This document shows positions 33,411 to 44,582 of a stretch of DNA of 64,000 nt, in pieces. Origin of the DNA: Diphasiastrum complanatum. Its lineage: Eukaryota > Streptophyta > Lycopodiopsida > Lycopodiales > Lycopodiaceae. The stretch is from assembly GCA_029204225.1 (NCBI GenBank), contig CM055096.1:32363076-32427075 (forward strand). Reading direction: 5' to 3'. The notes beneath the pieces are model-generated. The model was not told the DNA's origin, ran no database searches, and worked only from the letters and a program-made list of their open reading frames with translations. A program made the translations under genes and the position numbers. Numbering within the stretch: the stretch's first letter is position 1; each line of letters opens with the position of its first letter.

Positions 33411-34533
33411 TCTCTTCTATAGCATAGCCTGAGATACGTTCCGAACACAATCTTGATTGGTGTACAAGATACAATGTTTGGAACTTTGTGTCCAATATGA
33501 CATACAAAGTAGATTGAATTTGAATTCATAGCATCCAACAAGTGATTCTCAATCAAAAGAATAAGAGAGGCACATGAAAGTGGTCGACCCACGATGCTAG
33601 TCCTAATAAATCAAAATGGGCGATGGAAAGAAATCCTCACATTAGAAGTCAATTTTTGCAATTCAAACAAGCAGATTTTCCTCTTGATTTGCAACCTCCT
33701 TTAAATTAACCGTTTTCCCCATTCCTTTTAATATTTTTGTTGACTTTGGCACAGTGGGTAATGGGAACACACAAAATGAAATCAAAATTAGCACAAGATG
33801 ATAAACACCCTATCACTAGACTTGGATGTCTTTAATTTGAACGAAATTCGAAATTTGAGCACTATGCACTTGTAACATTCTTCAAATTTATGTATTTTGA
33901 TTCTAGAAAGTTATCTCTTTGCTGAACACAATCCATTCTCATTTCACGCATGGGCTTACACAACATTTGACTTACAAATGTTCATTCCTCTCAAAATTGT
34001 TCAAACAATACAATCTTAACGCTACCAAGATAAAGATCCTCACATTCTTAGCCTAAAGATTCTACCCCCACAATTCCACCACACACACCGAGAATGGAAA
34101 AAAGCTGCCCTTCCAGCTCACAATAGAGCAATGCAAACTTAATAGATAGTCTATTGAGAGGAGGTCGACACCAACATACTATCTCATGTTAATGTACACC
34201 ATATGTAGTTACAACGTGAACTTTCCGATATCACACGTCAGTATACTTCCCCAAAATCCACAGCGCATGAAAAGCTCACAATTTGGGTGAAACAAGAAGC
34301 TTTGAAGAGCTCAAAGAGCCCTAATCGCCCTTTCAATAAAGAGTTAATGATTCGCCGGCTTCAAATTTCTACCACCGATAACCTGATCTTTCACGTCCCC
34401 TGACTGATTACCTTCAAACATGAACCTCTCCAAATCAAAGTTCCAGTGCCATGAATGATTCCACAATGTACACTAACACACCACTGTCTTTAAAGTGGCT
34501 CAGGTCTACCATCCTCTAAGGTTAAATTAGTTA
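33411..34533. other. Non-coding interval
   Basis: AT-rich and without open frames of note on either strand. Nothing is recognised. Confidence 0.45.
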
Positions 34534-35200
34534 TTGTTAGGCTTCATAAAAGGTTCAGATTCTTACACCGTGCGTTGCCTGCAAAACTTCCGAAATAGCA
34601 ACAACCAAAGAGCAACCGAGGAGCTTCGACAACCCTACACCTCCATTCTTCCTTGCTCTTCCTTCACATCAAATTCCGCAAATCTTTGCAGATGCCAGCC
34701 AGGTGGAAAGCTTTTGTTAGCTCCTGGAAACTTCGCAGTCTGATATCATCAAATAATGTGGGAATTTGCTGACGGAAGAGGAATCAATTAGGGCACTTCC
34801 AGGCCACATCCTTCCATCGGCCTCCATCTCTGCTTCTTCTTCTTCTTCTTCTTCTTCTACGATCGATCTGCCATCTCTCGCCTTCACCCCTCTGTCTTCC
34901 TCCTCCTCCTCTCTTTCTTGCCGCAAGATAGAAAAGCAGAGGCCGAGGAGGAGGTAAGAGTAATAAAAAGGAAAACGAGAAGCAATGAATCTTAGTGGCA
35001 CGAGGTATTCTACGCCCGCCCACTTAGATGTCCGCCACGTGTCAATATACCACTTGGAGGCTGTTCATTGGTCCATCCTCTCCGTGTGCCAAGATCTGAA
35101 TGCTCTTATGGTATCCAACGGCGGAGGGTTTCAGTTCATAGCGTGCCTTGCTGGGGAGGGGGGCTTGGTTAAATAAACTATTGACTTCGGATATTTTCGG
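34534..35200 (-). promoter_or_regulatory. GC-richer promoter-like block, possible minus-strand gene start
   Basis: Base composition rises here compared with the surroundings. At 35033-35043 the plus strand reads CGCCACGTGTC, a G-box/ABRE core, and about 25 bp on is CATTGGTCC, a CCAAT-type box in reverse. On the minus strand this is followed by a GA-rich leader-like segment with (GAA)n at 34826-34858 and an ATG with a short frame (MADRSIVEEEE, then MEADGRMWPGSALIDSS). The order of motif, GA-rich leader and ATG resembles a plant gene 5' end reading leftward. I cannot find convincing further exons, so it may be an orphan promoter or a gene fragment. Confidence 0.28.
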
Positions 35201-35232
35201 TGGCTAGACGACGTTCTGCCACATGACTTCCA

Positions 35233-35410
35233 CGGACGGATGTGAACCTACGTACTGTTGCTCGGCGTCGGAGGTGCAACCGGGAAGCGCTCCCCACTGC
35301 CAGTGTACTATTGCTGCCATAGGACGGACGTGAACGTGTGTCCTGGTGCTGGGCATTGGAGGTGCAATCCAGAAGCGCTTCTTGGCTGCCAGTGTACTAT
35401 CAATGCCAAA
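35233..35410. repeat. 88-bp tandem duplication
   Basis: Two copies with landmarks GGACGGA at 35234 and 35322, GAGGTGCAA at 35271 and 35359, and CCAGTGTACTAT in both. They are diverged at roughly one base in six by eye. No coding sense is conserved. Confidence 0.75.
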
Positions 35411-36617
35411 AGCGCTGTACTCAAGATGCTATCACCCTTTGGCCTTTGGACCTTGGTGCACTCCCCATGTGCATCCACGGTATTTTAAATGACCGTTGAG
35501 ATGCTAGTGCCGGGCGTGGCTCCTTAATCCAAGGGTGGTGGAGGCTCCCTAGAATGTGCAATATTTTGTTTCCACTAGCCATCGCCATCTTGGCAGTTTT
35601 GGTAAAACTAGGACTCACATGCGTGTGTCTCTTGTTAAAAACATGTTGCTTTCGATCTGTGGGTAAGTGCACGGCGAGATAGGAGCCTCTGAGGGAGGAT
35701 TCTACACCTTTGCATAAGGGAGGGAGCAAGAGCAAAAGAGAGCTGGGTATACATTATGGCTTATTCAGGATGTCACAAAACCTAAAGCAATGTTCAAAAA
35801 AGGTGACATAGTCCAAGAATTAAATCGCCAACATCTCTAAAAAGTCGATTTGATAGATATTTTGAAGGATGTTGATGTTCTAAAAGTTGATAAGTTTTTT
35901 TCTTTTGTAGGACGTTCTATGGGTATATGTAGGACTTTAAATCTTAAGCTTTTAAATACATATGATTCATGTTCTCGGGTATGATAAATCAAAAAACCAT
36001 AAATTTTTGTTAGATTTATTACATGCTTCACATCAAACCTTTTGATGGGGTTGGCAGGCCAAGGTTGGGGAATAGTAGTTGGAAAGTAAGTGTCTTTGAA
36101 AAAATTTAATAAGGGTATATTCTAAGATGTGTGCTCTACTTTTTGGCCTTGCCTTGCAAAGGCATTACTATGTGTTGAGATTGGTCAATGGAGTTTGGAA
36201 AATGGTCAATGTTCAAGGACAAAATGTGGTGCAATTTTAAACTTTTGATGCTTGTGGACCTTGGCTAAGGGCCAAACTACCCAACATGTAAGTGACGATG
36301 ATGATGCATGGATGAAAAATTTGCATGTAATTATAACACAAGTTTCTGGCAATACCTTACAAACAGGGTCGTAATCATAACAAACATTGATGTGCTTGTC
36401 TTTTCATTTTTCATTTTTCATTTTTGAGTTTTTTTTTATTTTTTTAATTTATTTTATGTCAAGGCCATTTGATAATGCTACCATTATCTACATAAGAGTT
36501 AAAAAAAAGGTGTTGTGCTGTTTTTGTTCACCATTATACTAGATTTGCTTTATTTTTCAAAATTACATGTTCATTCTAGATCTTTTTGTTTGTTCATAGT
36601 GGCAAACACATGGTTTC
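35411..36617. other. Non-coding interval
   Basis: No gene is recognised. A T-rich patch with repeated CATTTTT lies at about 36400-36450. The right edge is the outer end of copia element A. Confidence 0.45.
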
Positions 36618-36924
36618 TGACATGATCTTAGTTGTGTGTAGTTATGCTATCAGACAAGATGAGCACAAAGGCCAAGACCGACTTAAGAGAGTAACAAGCA
36701 AATCACTACCAAAGTTGCCAAAGTAAAATTGTTGTATTCAACAACATATGTCAATATATACATTGTGATTTTTCCTTAAGGCAGTCCTGCATGGCCAATT
36801 CCCAACGTGTGTGCCATTACATGGCACATGCATGACACACTACTCATCATGTTGTAACGCGTGTACACAATTAAGATTCGAAAGTATTGTACCGATATGA
36901 CATACTTAAGCTTTTAATTCTAAC
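36618..36924 (-). repeat. 3' LTR of element A
   Basis: 307 bp on the plus strand from TGACATGATCTTAG to TTCTAACA. It matches 48514-48737, sharing TTGTGTGTAGTTATGCTATC and AGTCCTGCATGG. It is followed by CTCCCTAACGC, the complement of a purine-rich tract. Confidence 0.75.
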
Positions 36925-37590
36925 AGTCTCCCTAACGCTTAAGTATATACTCAATCTCATAAATAGAAAGCTTATCTCTAAGTTCCTCAAATTTGTCCTT
37001 ACTCAAGGGCTTCATAAGAACATCAACTATTTGATTTACAGTACCACAATGTACAATCTTAATTTCATTACTAAGCACATGTTCTCGAATAAAGTGATAT
37101 TAATTTCTATGTGCTTAGTTCTTGCATGATAAATAGAGTTCAACACAAGTTGTATGCCACTCTGGCAGTCGCAAAATATAGTACTCCCGGAATCCTACTG
37201 AATTCCAATCTCTACAAGCAATTGTCTTAACCAAACAACTTCTTGTACAACACTCCCCAAAGCTTTCTATTTTGTTGTTGTGGTTGATAGAGCTAATGTA
37301 TTATGCTTCTTGCCGGACCATAAAAACAACCATTACCAATGTGAAACACATCCTATTGTAGATCATCTATCATCCATATTACCACCCCAATCCTCATCAA
37401 CATCTTTCAAGTTTCACAAGGTTAGGATCATGGGAGTAAAATAAGCCAAACCTTGAAGTACCCTTCACATATTTGAGAATACTCTTGGCGGCTTTCCAAT
37501 TCGACTGCTTTGGTGCATGCATGAACTGACTTACTAGACCCACCGCATAGCAAATGTCAGGTCTTGTGGTGGTCAGATAGATAAGGCTTC
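36925..37590 (-). pseudogene. Element A RNase H and pol C-terminus (broken)
   Basis: Read on the minus strand, with stops, it contains KHIEIN...YHFIREHVLSNEIKI and a terminal KPLSKDKFEELRDKL segment, the standard end of copia pol. The middle is decayed. Confidence 0.65.
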
Positions 37591-38192
37591 ACACTAATGA
37601 ACGATATTCAGTTGCATCAAAGGAATCACTACCATCATACTTTGAAAGTTTTATGCCAATTTCAATAGGAGTAGATGATACCTTACTATCTTCCATGTGA
37701 GATCTTTTGAGTAGTTCAGCAACATACTTTGTTTGAGTAAGCACAACCTTCATTGCTTTGCCAAACTTCCACACCCAAGTAGTAATGCATTATATCCAAA
37801 TTTGTCATGTCAAACTCTCCACATAGATTCGACTTGACTTATTTCACCAAGTTATCATTACTACTAGTAATGATCAAATTGTCCACATAAAGTGTAACCA
37901 AAAGTATGAAACCATCTCTAACAAGTGTTTACAGGTTACAATCTGATGTAGTACATGTAAAACCCTGATTTATAAAATGCTCATCAATGCGTCCATACCA
38001 TGCATGAGGAGCATGCTTCAAACCATATAAGGCTCTATGCAATTTGCATACCTTGGTCTCCTCCTCTCTTTGGATCACAAAGCCATTAGGTTGCACCATA
38101 TATATTTCTTCATCTATATTGTCGTTAAGAAATGCAGATTTGACGTCCATGAACTATCCAACCAAACTTAGCTAGAGCAAACAAGACCTCAA
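37589..38192 (-). pseudogene. Element A reverse transcriptase, C-terminal part (broken)
   Basis: MDVKSAFLNDNIDEEIYMVQ and LHRALYGLKHAPHAWYGRID (37929-38150) are copia RT motifs; a later piece (37589-37774) reads VAELLKRSHMEDSKVSSTPI. The catalytic YVDD region near 37880 is readable only in another frame. The upstream half of the domain lies at 47493-47660, on the far side of element B. Confidence 0.8.
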
Positions 38193-39380
38193 TGTTGGAT
38201 TATTCTCCTTCTTACTAATCGACTAATCGGTTTTAATCTTCATCCATTGTTTATCCAGTTTTGCGGGATTTTTTTGTGTTTTTTTACAATCTACAGAGTT
38301 ACAAGTGTTTTTACACAATCTGCAGAAATACACGGAGTTTGACAACATTGTCGCATTTTTCGCCTGTCTCCATTTGCAAGTTAAAATGCAGAGTCGCATT
38401 TTTCATTTTTTTTTTCAAAGTGCGTCAAATGTTAAGGAAATGACTCTGGCAAAGTGTGGGGCTACCCTAAATGAGATTTATGGACATTGTCGAGTTTTTC
38501 GCAAAAATCCGACATTGTCTCCTTTTCGCGACACTGTCGCCTGTGGCAGTTTTAGTTCATTTCTACATAGTGACAGTTCTAGTTCATTTATGCAGACAGA
38601 CTGGGCCAATTTCCACTGCTTATCAGCAATCAATTTTTGAGAAGGAACTGGATAAATGCCAACGGACACCAACCAACTAGCAATCGCATTTGACGACCTA
38701 ATTGCTTAGTATATATAGTTGTTCATATTCATATATCTCATTATCAAAGAAGTTCAGAAGATCAAAGAAGCATTTAAATAGTTCTCTCTCTCAGGCCTGC
38801 GAGCTTGAACACTCCTGAGCATTCTAGCTCACTTCTTAGAGTTGTTTTAGAGATTGTTATTGTGCTACTGCTTATCAACATTGCACTTAATTCAGACTTT
38901 CATTTTAGCCGCTCAGAGATAGCATAGAATGCGCGGCTTCATTCCGCAACTTATTGTACTCATTTACTTATGTTTCGTTTTCATACTGAATCAATACTAT
39001 CTTTTATTGCGTTCAGCTTCGTCTCATAATGTATACGTTTCTGTAGTCCTTCGCGACTAATTATTTATCTTGTGATTCGCGACTAATTATTTGTCTAGTG
39101 ATTCGCGACAAATTATTTGTCTGATAATTCAATGCTTTATTGTTTGGCTACGTAATCACTACAGTAATGATGATTTTTAAGCTAGTTACTATAAGATCGA
39201 ACGTGATTTTTATCACTATTGTTTTGTTTGAAATTGATAGGCATAGTCATGCATAGAGAAAGAGGAAGATAGTTTATTCCGCTGCGCACGATAAGTTTTC
39301 TTTCTTGTCATTCGAATATTTTTCATTCAAGTTTGTTTTTTTTCGAGTTCGGCCTATCTTTTACATACCTCTTTTCGACA
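38193..39380 (+). repeat. 5' LTR of element B
   Basis: 1188 bp, with a TATA box GTATATATAG at 38709-38718. At 38779-38792 it has only a short CTCTCTCTC run before AGGCCTGCGAGC. The 3' half contains repeated GATTCGCGAC(A/T)AATTATTTGTCT phrases (39040-39125). Confidence 0.9.
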
Positions 39381-39392
39381 TGGTATCAGAGC
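39381..39392 (+). promoter_or_regulatory. Primer-binding site of element B
   Basis: TGGTATCAGAGC directly after the LTR end CGACA. Confidence 0.9.
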
Positions 39393-39647
39393 TTCTATCA
39401 TAGTATCAGTGCTAGATCACTACTTCTTTATCTGATTCGTCAAGGTATCATGCCTGTAATCTCTATCAGGGCCTAATAATATTTTGATATCAAAGCGAAA
39501 GTTCTAATACTTGATATCTTTTGCAATATCAAATTGATATCATATTCTTCAGTTCCTTTCATCTTTTCAGTATCAGAAAATTGATTTCTTGTTGTTAGCA
39601 TTACTACATCTTAGCGTCATCGATACAATCGACAGACTAAGTTCTAG

Positions 39648-40080
39648 ATGGATTCTCAAAGTAAGGCTGGTCTTATTGCAGACAAGCTGAATGGATCCAA
39701 TTATCATTTGTGGAAATTTAAGATGAAGACCTTGCTGATCGCCAACGAGTTATGGGATGTTGTTACAAGTACATAAGTAAAACCTGAAGACGACACATAA
39801 AACTGAAAGTGAAAATCGAAGGATGCTAAAGCTTTCATGCTTATTATCCTCAACATATCAGATACACATATTGGACACATAACTGAAGCTAAAACTTCAA
39901 AACACGTTTGGGACATCCTAAACTCACTATATGACATGAGGGACATAACTACTAAGTTACATCTACAAAAGAAATTCTTCACATTCAAGATGTCTAATGG
40001 TGATTCTCTCCAGCGTCACATTAACCAGTTTAAGAATCTCTTGCAACAAATGGCCATCGTCGGATCAGTCATAGACGATC
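39648..40080 (+). pseudogene. Element B gag, N-terminal part (broken)
   Basis: It opens at ATG 39648 with MDSQSKAGLIADKLNGSNY and LWKFKMKTLLIANELWDVV, the copia gag start, then stops near 39775. It recovers with AKTSKHVWDILNSLYD and LQRHINQFKNLLQQM. It is cut at 40080 by element C; the gag sequence continues in inverted orientation from 44136 leftward. Confidence 0.82.
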
Positions 40081-40843
40081 TGTCAGAAATGGTGAACTCC
40101 TGCAACTTTGTCGCAGCACGAAGAAGACACGAAGGTTGAACGAGAACAATTCACGACAGTCAACGTGTCTTTGACTCGAAGCACGAACGATTCACGAATC
40201 AATCGTGAATCATAAACACACCTCCAGGACCGCAAAACGAAAAGAACGAAACAAACGAAGAGAAATCCTTCGCGCTATCAGCTAGCAGCTCAACGGGCTT
40301 CATGCCCAGCTGAAACGAATAGCAACGACGGAGACAAACTAACTAGTTGATTAGCGTTAACTAGTCTTGTGATTCTACGTTTAGCTATCTTGTAAACTCC
40401 ACACAATGGAGGTATAAATGATCCTCTCTGGATCATGACGAATAGGAGAAGAAGAAGAGAGATAGTGAAAAAGAATAGATAGATATGTAAGAAATAGAGA
40501 GAGACGTAGCGAATAGAGTAAGAAAGCAAAAAGACCATAGTTGTGCATGAAAGTCTGCCAACGAGCATAACACAGTGAAAGAGCAGAGAGTCAATCCACC
40601 AACGAACGAGACACTGACGATCTCGCTCTAAAACCAAACTGACAATATAGTTGCTCTATTGCATGTATCTCTTGGCCTTGTGTTGTGTCTCTTGATTGCT
40701 AGAATAAAATATGTTATGTGATGCGTAGTCGAGTGTCTGAGATCCTGTAAGAGCTTCCGCACGAAAAGAAAATTCAAAGACAGAAAATTGTTTGCGAATC
40801 AGAAGAGAGAAGACGAACACGAAACAAAAAAGCTTTTGAAACA
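40081..40843 (+). repeat. 5' LTR of element C
   Basis: 763 bp from TGTCAGAAATGGTG to CTTTTGAAACA. A TATA box (GTATAAAT) is at 40413-40420. The inversion breakpoint in the partner LTR corresponds to about position 40396-40406 here, just upstream of the TATA box. Confidence 0.88.
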
Positions 40844-40856
40844 TGGTATCAGAGCC
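40844..40856 (+). promoter_or_regulatory. Primer-binding site of element C
   Basis: TGGTATCAGAGCC directly after the LTR. Confidence 0.9.
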
Positions 40857-40908
40857 TACAGGTTATCACTACTAATATCCCAACAGTGATTCTTCCAGAC
40901 AACACATC

Positions 40909-41803
40909 ATGGCTACGACAATCTAGACCAGAGTAGCAATCAGTCTTGATGGTGCAAATTACAGAAATTGGAAATTCAAAATCAAAACACTCCTGAAGGG
41001 CGAAGGCATCTGGTCGGTGACCGAGCTCTCAGAGGTGCAGCCTCCAGAGAGAGACCCGAGGAGAGCTGAATGGATCAGAAAGGATGAGCGCACAATGGCG
41101 ATCATCATTTCGTCCATAAAAGAAGATCTACTCATGCAGATTGAAGACTGCGAAAGCAACCATGCAGCGTGGAAATGATTATAGCAGAAGTATGAAGTGA
41201 GGACTATAGCTTCAGTCATGCACCTTCACAATCAGTTGCAATCCATACGGTGGGATGGCAACCAGTTAGATCAGCACGTTGAGAAGATCAGAACGATCTT
41301 TGCTCAACTCGTTGCATCAAGATAGGAGCACCAGGTTCCAGCACCACAGCAGCTGATGTACTTCATGAAATCTCTATCGACGTCCTATCAGCCGTTGAGA
41401 ATGCTCATACCGAGTCTAGCAGATATGACATTCGACAAAGTAGTCAGTCTTGTCGCTGATGATGAGAGACGAAGGAGAGGGAAGCAGTGATCAAGAGAAG
41501 GCTCTCTTCATGAAAGGAAGGAAGAAGAACAAAAACAAGCCAAGATTCGAGAAGACAAAGTCCTCGAATCAACAATCCTCTTCCTGCGATCACTGCCAAA
41601 GTGCCATCTATCTATCCCAGGATCCTGTCTTCCATTCAAAGACCAAAAACATCCTCTGAAGTACCATCACATGCGAGATTTGATCTCGAAAGGAGAGCTC
41701 CAGGTCCAGTTCACCTCAAAAAACCGCTCGACAAGCCACTCTTTACCAAGAAAAGAGAGGCAATTGGATTAAACGAACAAAGCTGCAAGGTTCAAGAGGG
41801 AGT
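40909..41803 (+). pseudogene. Element C gag remnant
   Basis: From ATG 40909 the frame shows NYRNWKFKIKTLL, then DERTMAIIISSIKEDLLMQI and LHNQLQSIRWDGNQLDQHVE, a copia gag of a different lineage from B's. Four in-frame stops occur (for example near 40924 and 41177). After about 41500 the product becomes basic and Ser-rich and runs into the polypurine tract, so pol is entirely missing. Confidence 0.75.
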
Positions 41804-42107
41804 GTTAGAAATGGTGAACTCCTACAACTTTGTCGTAGCATGAACAAGACATGAAGGTTGAACGAGAACAATTTGCGACAGTCAACGTGTCTTTGACTCG
41901 AAGCACAAATGATTTGCGAATCGTAAACACACCTCTAGGATCGCAAAACAAAAAGAACGAAACAAACGAAGAGAAATCGTTCGCGCTGCCAGCTGGCAGC
42001 TCAACGGGCTTTATGCCCAGTTGAAATGAATAGCAACGATGGAGACTAACTAACTAGTTGATTAGCATTAACTAGTCTTGTGATTCTACGTTTAGCTATC
42101 TTGTAAA
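41804..42107 (+). repeat. 3' LTR of element C, left part in original orientation
   Basis: It matches 40081-40395 of the 5' LTR, with a roughly 11-bp shortening near the ATTTGCGAATC phrase. It stops at CTATCTTGTAAA, after which unrelated inverted pol sequence begins. Confidence 0.88.
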
Positions 42108-44141
42108 GTGCCTCTTGGACAGACGTCGGTTCCTGAATAAGATAGGCTATAGACTTGTTGATATATCTCACATGTGGTATGCTAGTCCTTGATGGTCTTC
42201 TGGGTGGAAGTTGATCATTTCCATCATACTATAGTCATTGATCTGCAACATCATCATCTTCTGATTCATTGTTGATTTGTTGTTCGTCAAAAGTAGAAGA
42301 GCTTGGACCTTTAATGGGAAGAGTCGACTGAGGAACTGAAAAGTTCAATGTGTCAGGAGAATCTGACAGGTCTGCTACATGGGGACTGCCTTTTCCTTGA
42401 GGTCTTAAAACTGATTTTTGATGAAGATTACATCCCGGCTAGTGAATATCTTCAACTCGATGGGATTGAACAACTTGTAGGCTTGATCTGAAGTAGTGTA
42501 GCTGATGAAAACACACTTGATACTCTGAAAGTCGAGCTTCTTTCTGAGATCACGAGGTATCTGTGCAAAAGCAGTACATCCAAAAACTCATAAGTTTGAT
42601 AAAGAAGGTTTGGGACCTGTCCAAACTTCGAATGGTGTTTTGTCTAAGAGACCTTTAGTAGGACATCTATTCTGAATATAGGTTGTTGTTGAAACAGCTT
42701 CAGCCCAAAAGGACTTCGGAAGTGTTGCATGTGATAACATACACTTTGCCAATTCAACTAAGGTTCTGTTCTTTCTCTCAGCAAGACCATTTGACTAAGG
42801 CGAATAGGAGGTAATGTATTGTTGCTCAATGCCGTTGTTAAGGCAATACTCCTTGATTTCGGTGGAGATCTATTCTCCCTCATTATTTGACCTCAGTGCT
42901 TTGATTCGTTTGCCAGTTTGATTCTCAGCATGCTCTTTGAATATGTCTGAATTTGATGAAAGTCTCTGATTTCTATGTAATCAAATAAACAGTTGTTCTT
43001 CTGGAGAATTCATCAATAAAAGTAATAAAATACTTTGCATCTAGCAATGAAGGAGTTTGCATAGGTCCACATATATCTCTATGAACAACATCTAACAGAC
43101 CTTTTGTTGCATGCCTATGGTTTGATCTAAAAGGAATCCTAGTCTGCTTTCCAAAGATGCAACTATGACATACAGGGAGATCGACCTTACCATAAGGATA
43201 GTTGAGATCAAGGACCATGGATTGTCTGGACATGTTCATAATAGATGCATGATTCAAGTGCCCTAAGTGATGATGTCATAGTAATGCTTTATTGAGTAGA
43301 CAGAGGTTTTCAAGGCTTGACTAGACTCTAAATAACAGCGTGCCAATCCATATAAGTAACCATGCCTCTTACCGAGTTCAAGAATCTTATTACTCTTATC
43401 AATAATTTTGCATTGATCAGATTCAAATTCTACCTTATGACCTAAATTTGTAATTCTACTCACTAATAACAGATTTGTAGAGAGTTTAGGAACATATAAG
43501 ACCTTTGATAGTATTTGAATTGATCATGCTGGAATCACAATCTTACAGTACCTTCACCTTCAATAGTGTGAGTACTATTGTCACCGAGATGAACAAATTT
43601 CTTCCTGCTATAAGGCATGTAGGAGTTGAAAATCTCACGTTGATTGGTCGTGTGTTGAGATGCTCCAGAATCAAGAAACCATGAATCATCCAAAAATGCG
43701 CTTTGATCTTTGACCATGAATGCGCCTTCGTCCACTTCGACCTGGGGAGATGATGAAACTGTGTTTGCTTGTTGATCAGATTGCTTGTTCGCTTGGAGAA
43801 TTTGGCAATCCTTGATCTCATGGTTATTGCGCTTGCAATACCTGCAAAACATCTTCTTCTTCAACTGTGAATTGGATGATTGTTCTTGACTTCGAGTATG
43901 TTTCTAATTCGTTGCAACCTTCTTGGAGCTTTTCTGCTTCTGTCGCTTAGAGCCTTTGTTGACATATAGAGCCTGAGAGGAGGAAGTAGACAAAGTGTCT
44001 TGACTTCTTCTATTGTCTTCTTGCAGCAACATAGTGATAACTCTCGTAAGAGTTAAATCTGAGTGTGTCGATATGATCATCACCCAGTTCTCATATGTAG
44101 AGTGCAAGCTTGAAAGCAATGTCATAAATGTGTCTTGATCG
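42108..44141 (-). pseudogene. Inverted gag-protease-integrase block of element B
   Basis: Read on the minus strand from 44136 downward it continues B's gag (STYENWVMIISTHSDLTLTR), then the knuckle CRYCKRNNHEIKDC and protease active site WFLDSGASQHTTN (43535-43864). The pre-integrase VCHSCIFGKQTRIPF and integrase VVHRDICGPMQT (about 43030-43190) follow, and then the integrase tail and linker down to 42108. The second catalytic Asp of integrase appears as Asn with a stop two codons later (near 42875). The linker at 42108 joins in frame with the RT that starts at 44583 when the block is turned round. Confidence 0.85.
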
Positions 44142-44582
44142 TGTCACGGAAGCTTTTTCGTTTTGTGTTCGTCTTCTCTCTTCTGATTCGCGAACAATTT
44201 TCTGTCTTTGAATTTTCTTTTCATGCGGAAGCTCTTATAGGATCCCAGACACTCGACTATGCATCATAGAACATATTTTATTCTAGCAATCAAGAGACAC
44301 AACACAAGGCCAAGAGATACACAAAATAGAGTGACTATATTGTCAGTTTGGTTTTAGAGCGAGATCGTCAGTGTCTTGCTCGTTGGCGGATTGACTCTCT
44401 GCTCTTTCGTTGTGTTCTGCTCGTTGGCAGACTTTCATGCACATCTATGGTATTTTTGCTTTCTTACTCTATTTGCTACGTCTCTCTCTCTCTGTTTCTT
44501 ACAGATCTCTCTATTCTTTTTCACTATCTCTCTTCTTCTTCTCCTATTCGTTATGATCCAGAGACGATCATTTATACCTCCA
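44142..44582 (-). repeat. 3' LTR of element C, right part, inverted
   Basis: It is the reverse complement of 40407-40843: for example TTTGAATTTTCTTTTCATGC and GGATCCCAGACACTCGACTA here against the complement at 40735-40790. It ends at TATACCTCCA, the complement of the bases just after the breakpoint. About 10 bp of LTR present in the 5' copy (CTCCACACAA) are missing from the two 3' parts together. Confidence 0.88.

Larger units (their letters stand above)
40081..44582 (+). mobile_element. Innermost copia element C, its 3' LTR broken by an inversion
   Basis: The 5' LTR is 40081-40843; a primer-binding site and gag remnant follow; a purine-rich AAGAGGGAG precedes the 3' LTR at 41804. That LTR runs only to 42107; its remaining 440 bp appear as the reverse complement at 44142-44582. 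The target duplication CGATC lies at 40076-40080, and its complement GATCG at 44137-44141, exactly at the outer edge of the inverted piece. C is short: 960 bp internal, with no protease, integrase or RT, so it was a non-autonomous copia derivative. Coordinates include the inverted block of B. Confidence 0.88.

Noticed and set aside
34766-35023. Overlapping frames rich in Ser, Glu and Arg on both strands
   Set aside because: They translate a (TTC)n run and flanking low-complexity sequence; neither strand shows a domain.
35258-35488. Cys-rich plus-strand frame considered as a small secreted peptide
   Set aside because: It lies across the 88-bp tandem repeat, with no signal peptide and no conserved Cys spacing between the two repeat copies.
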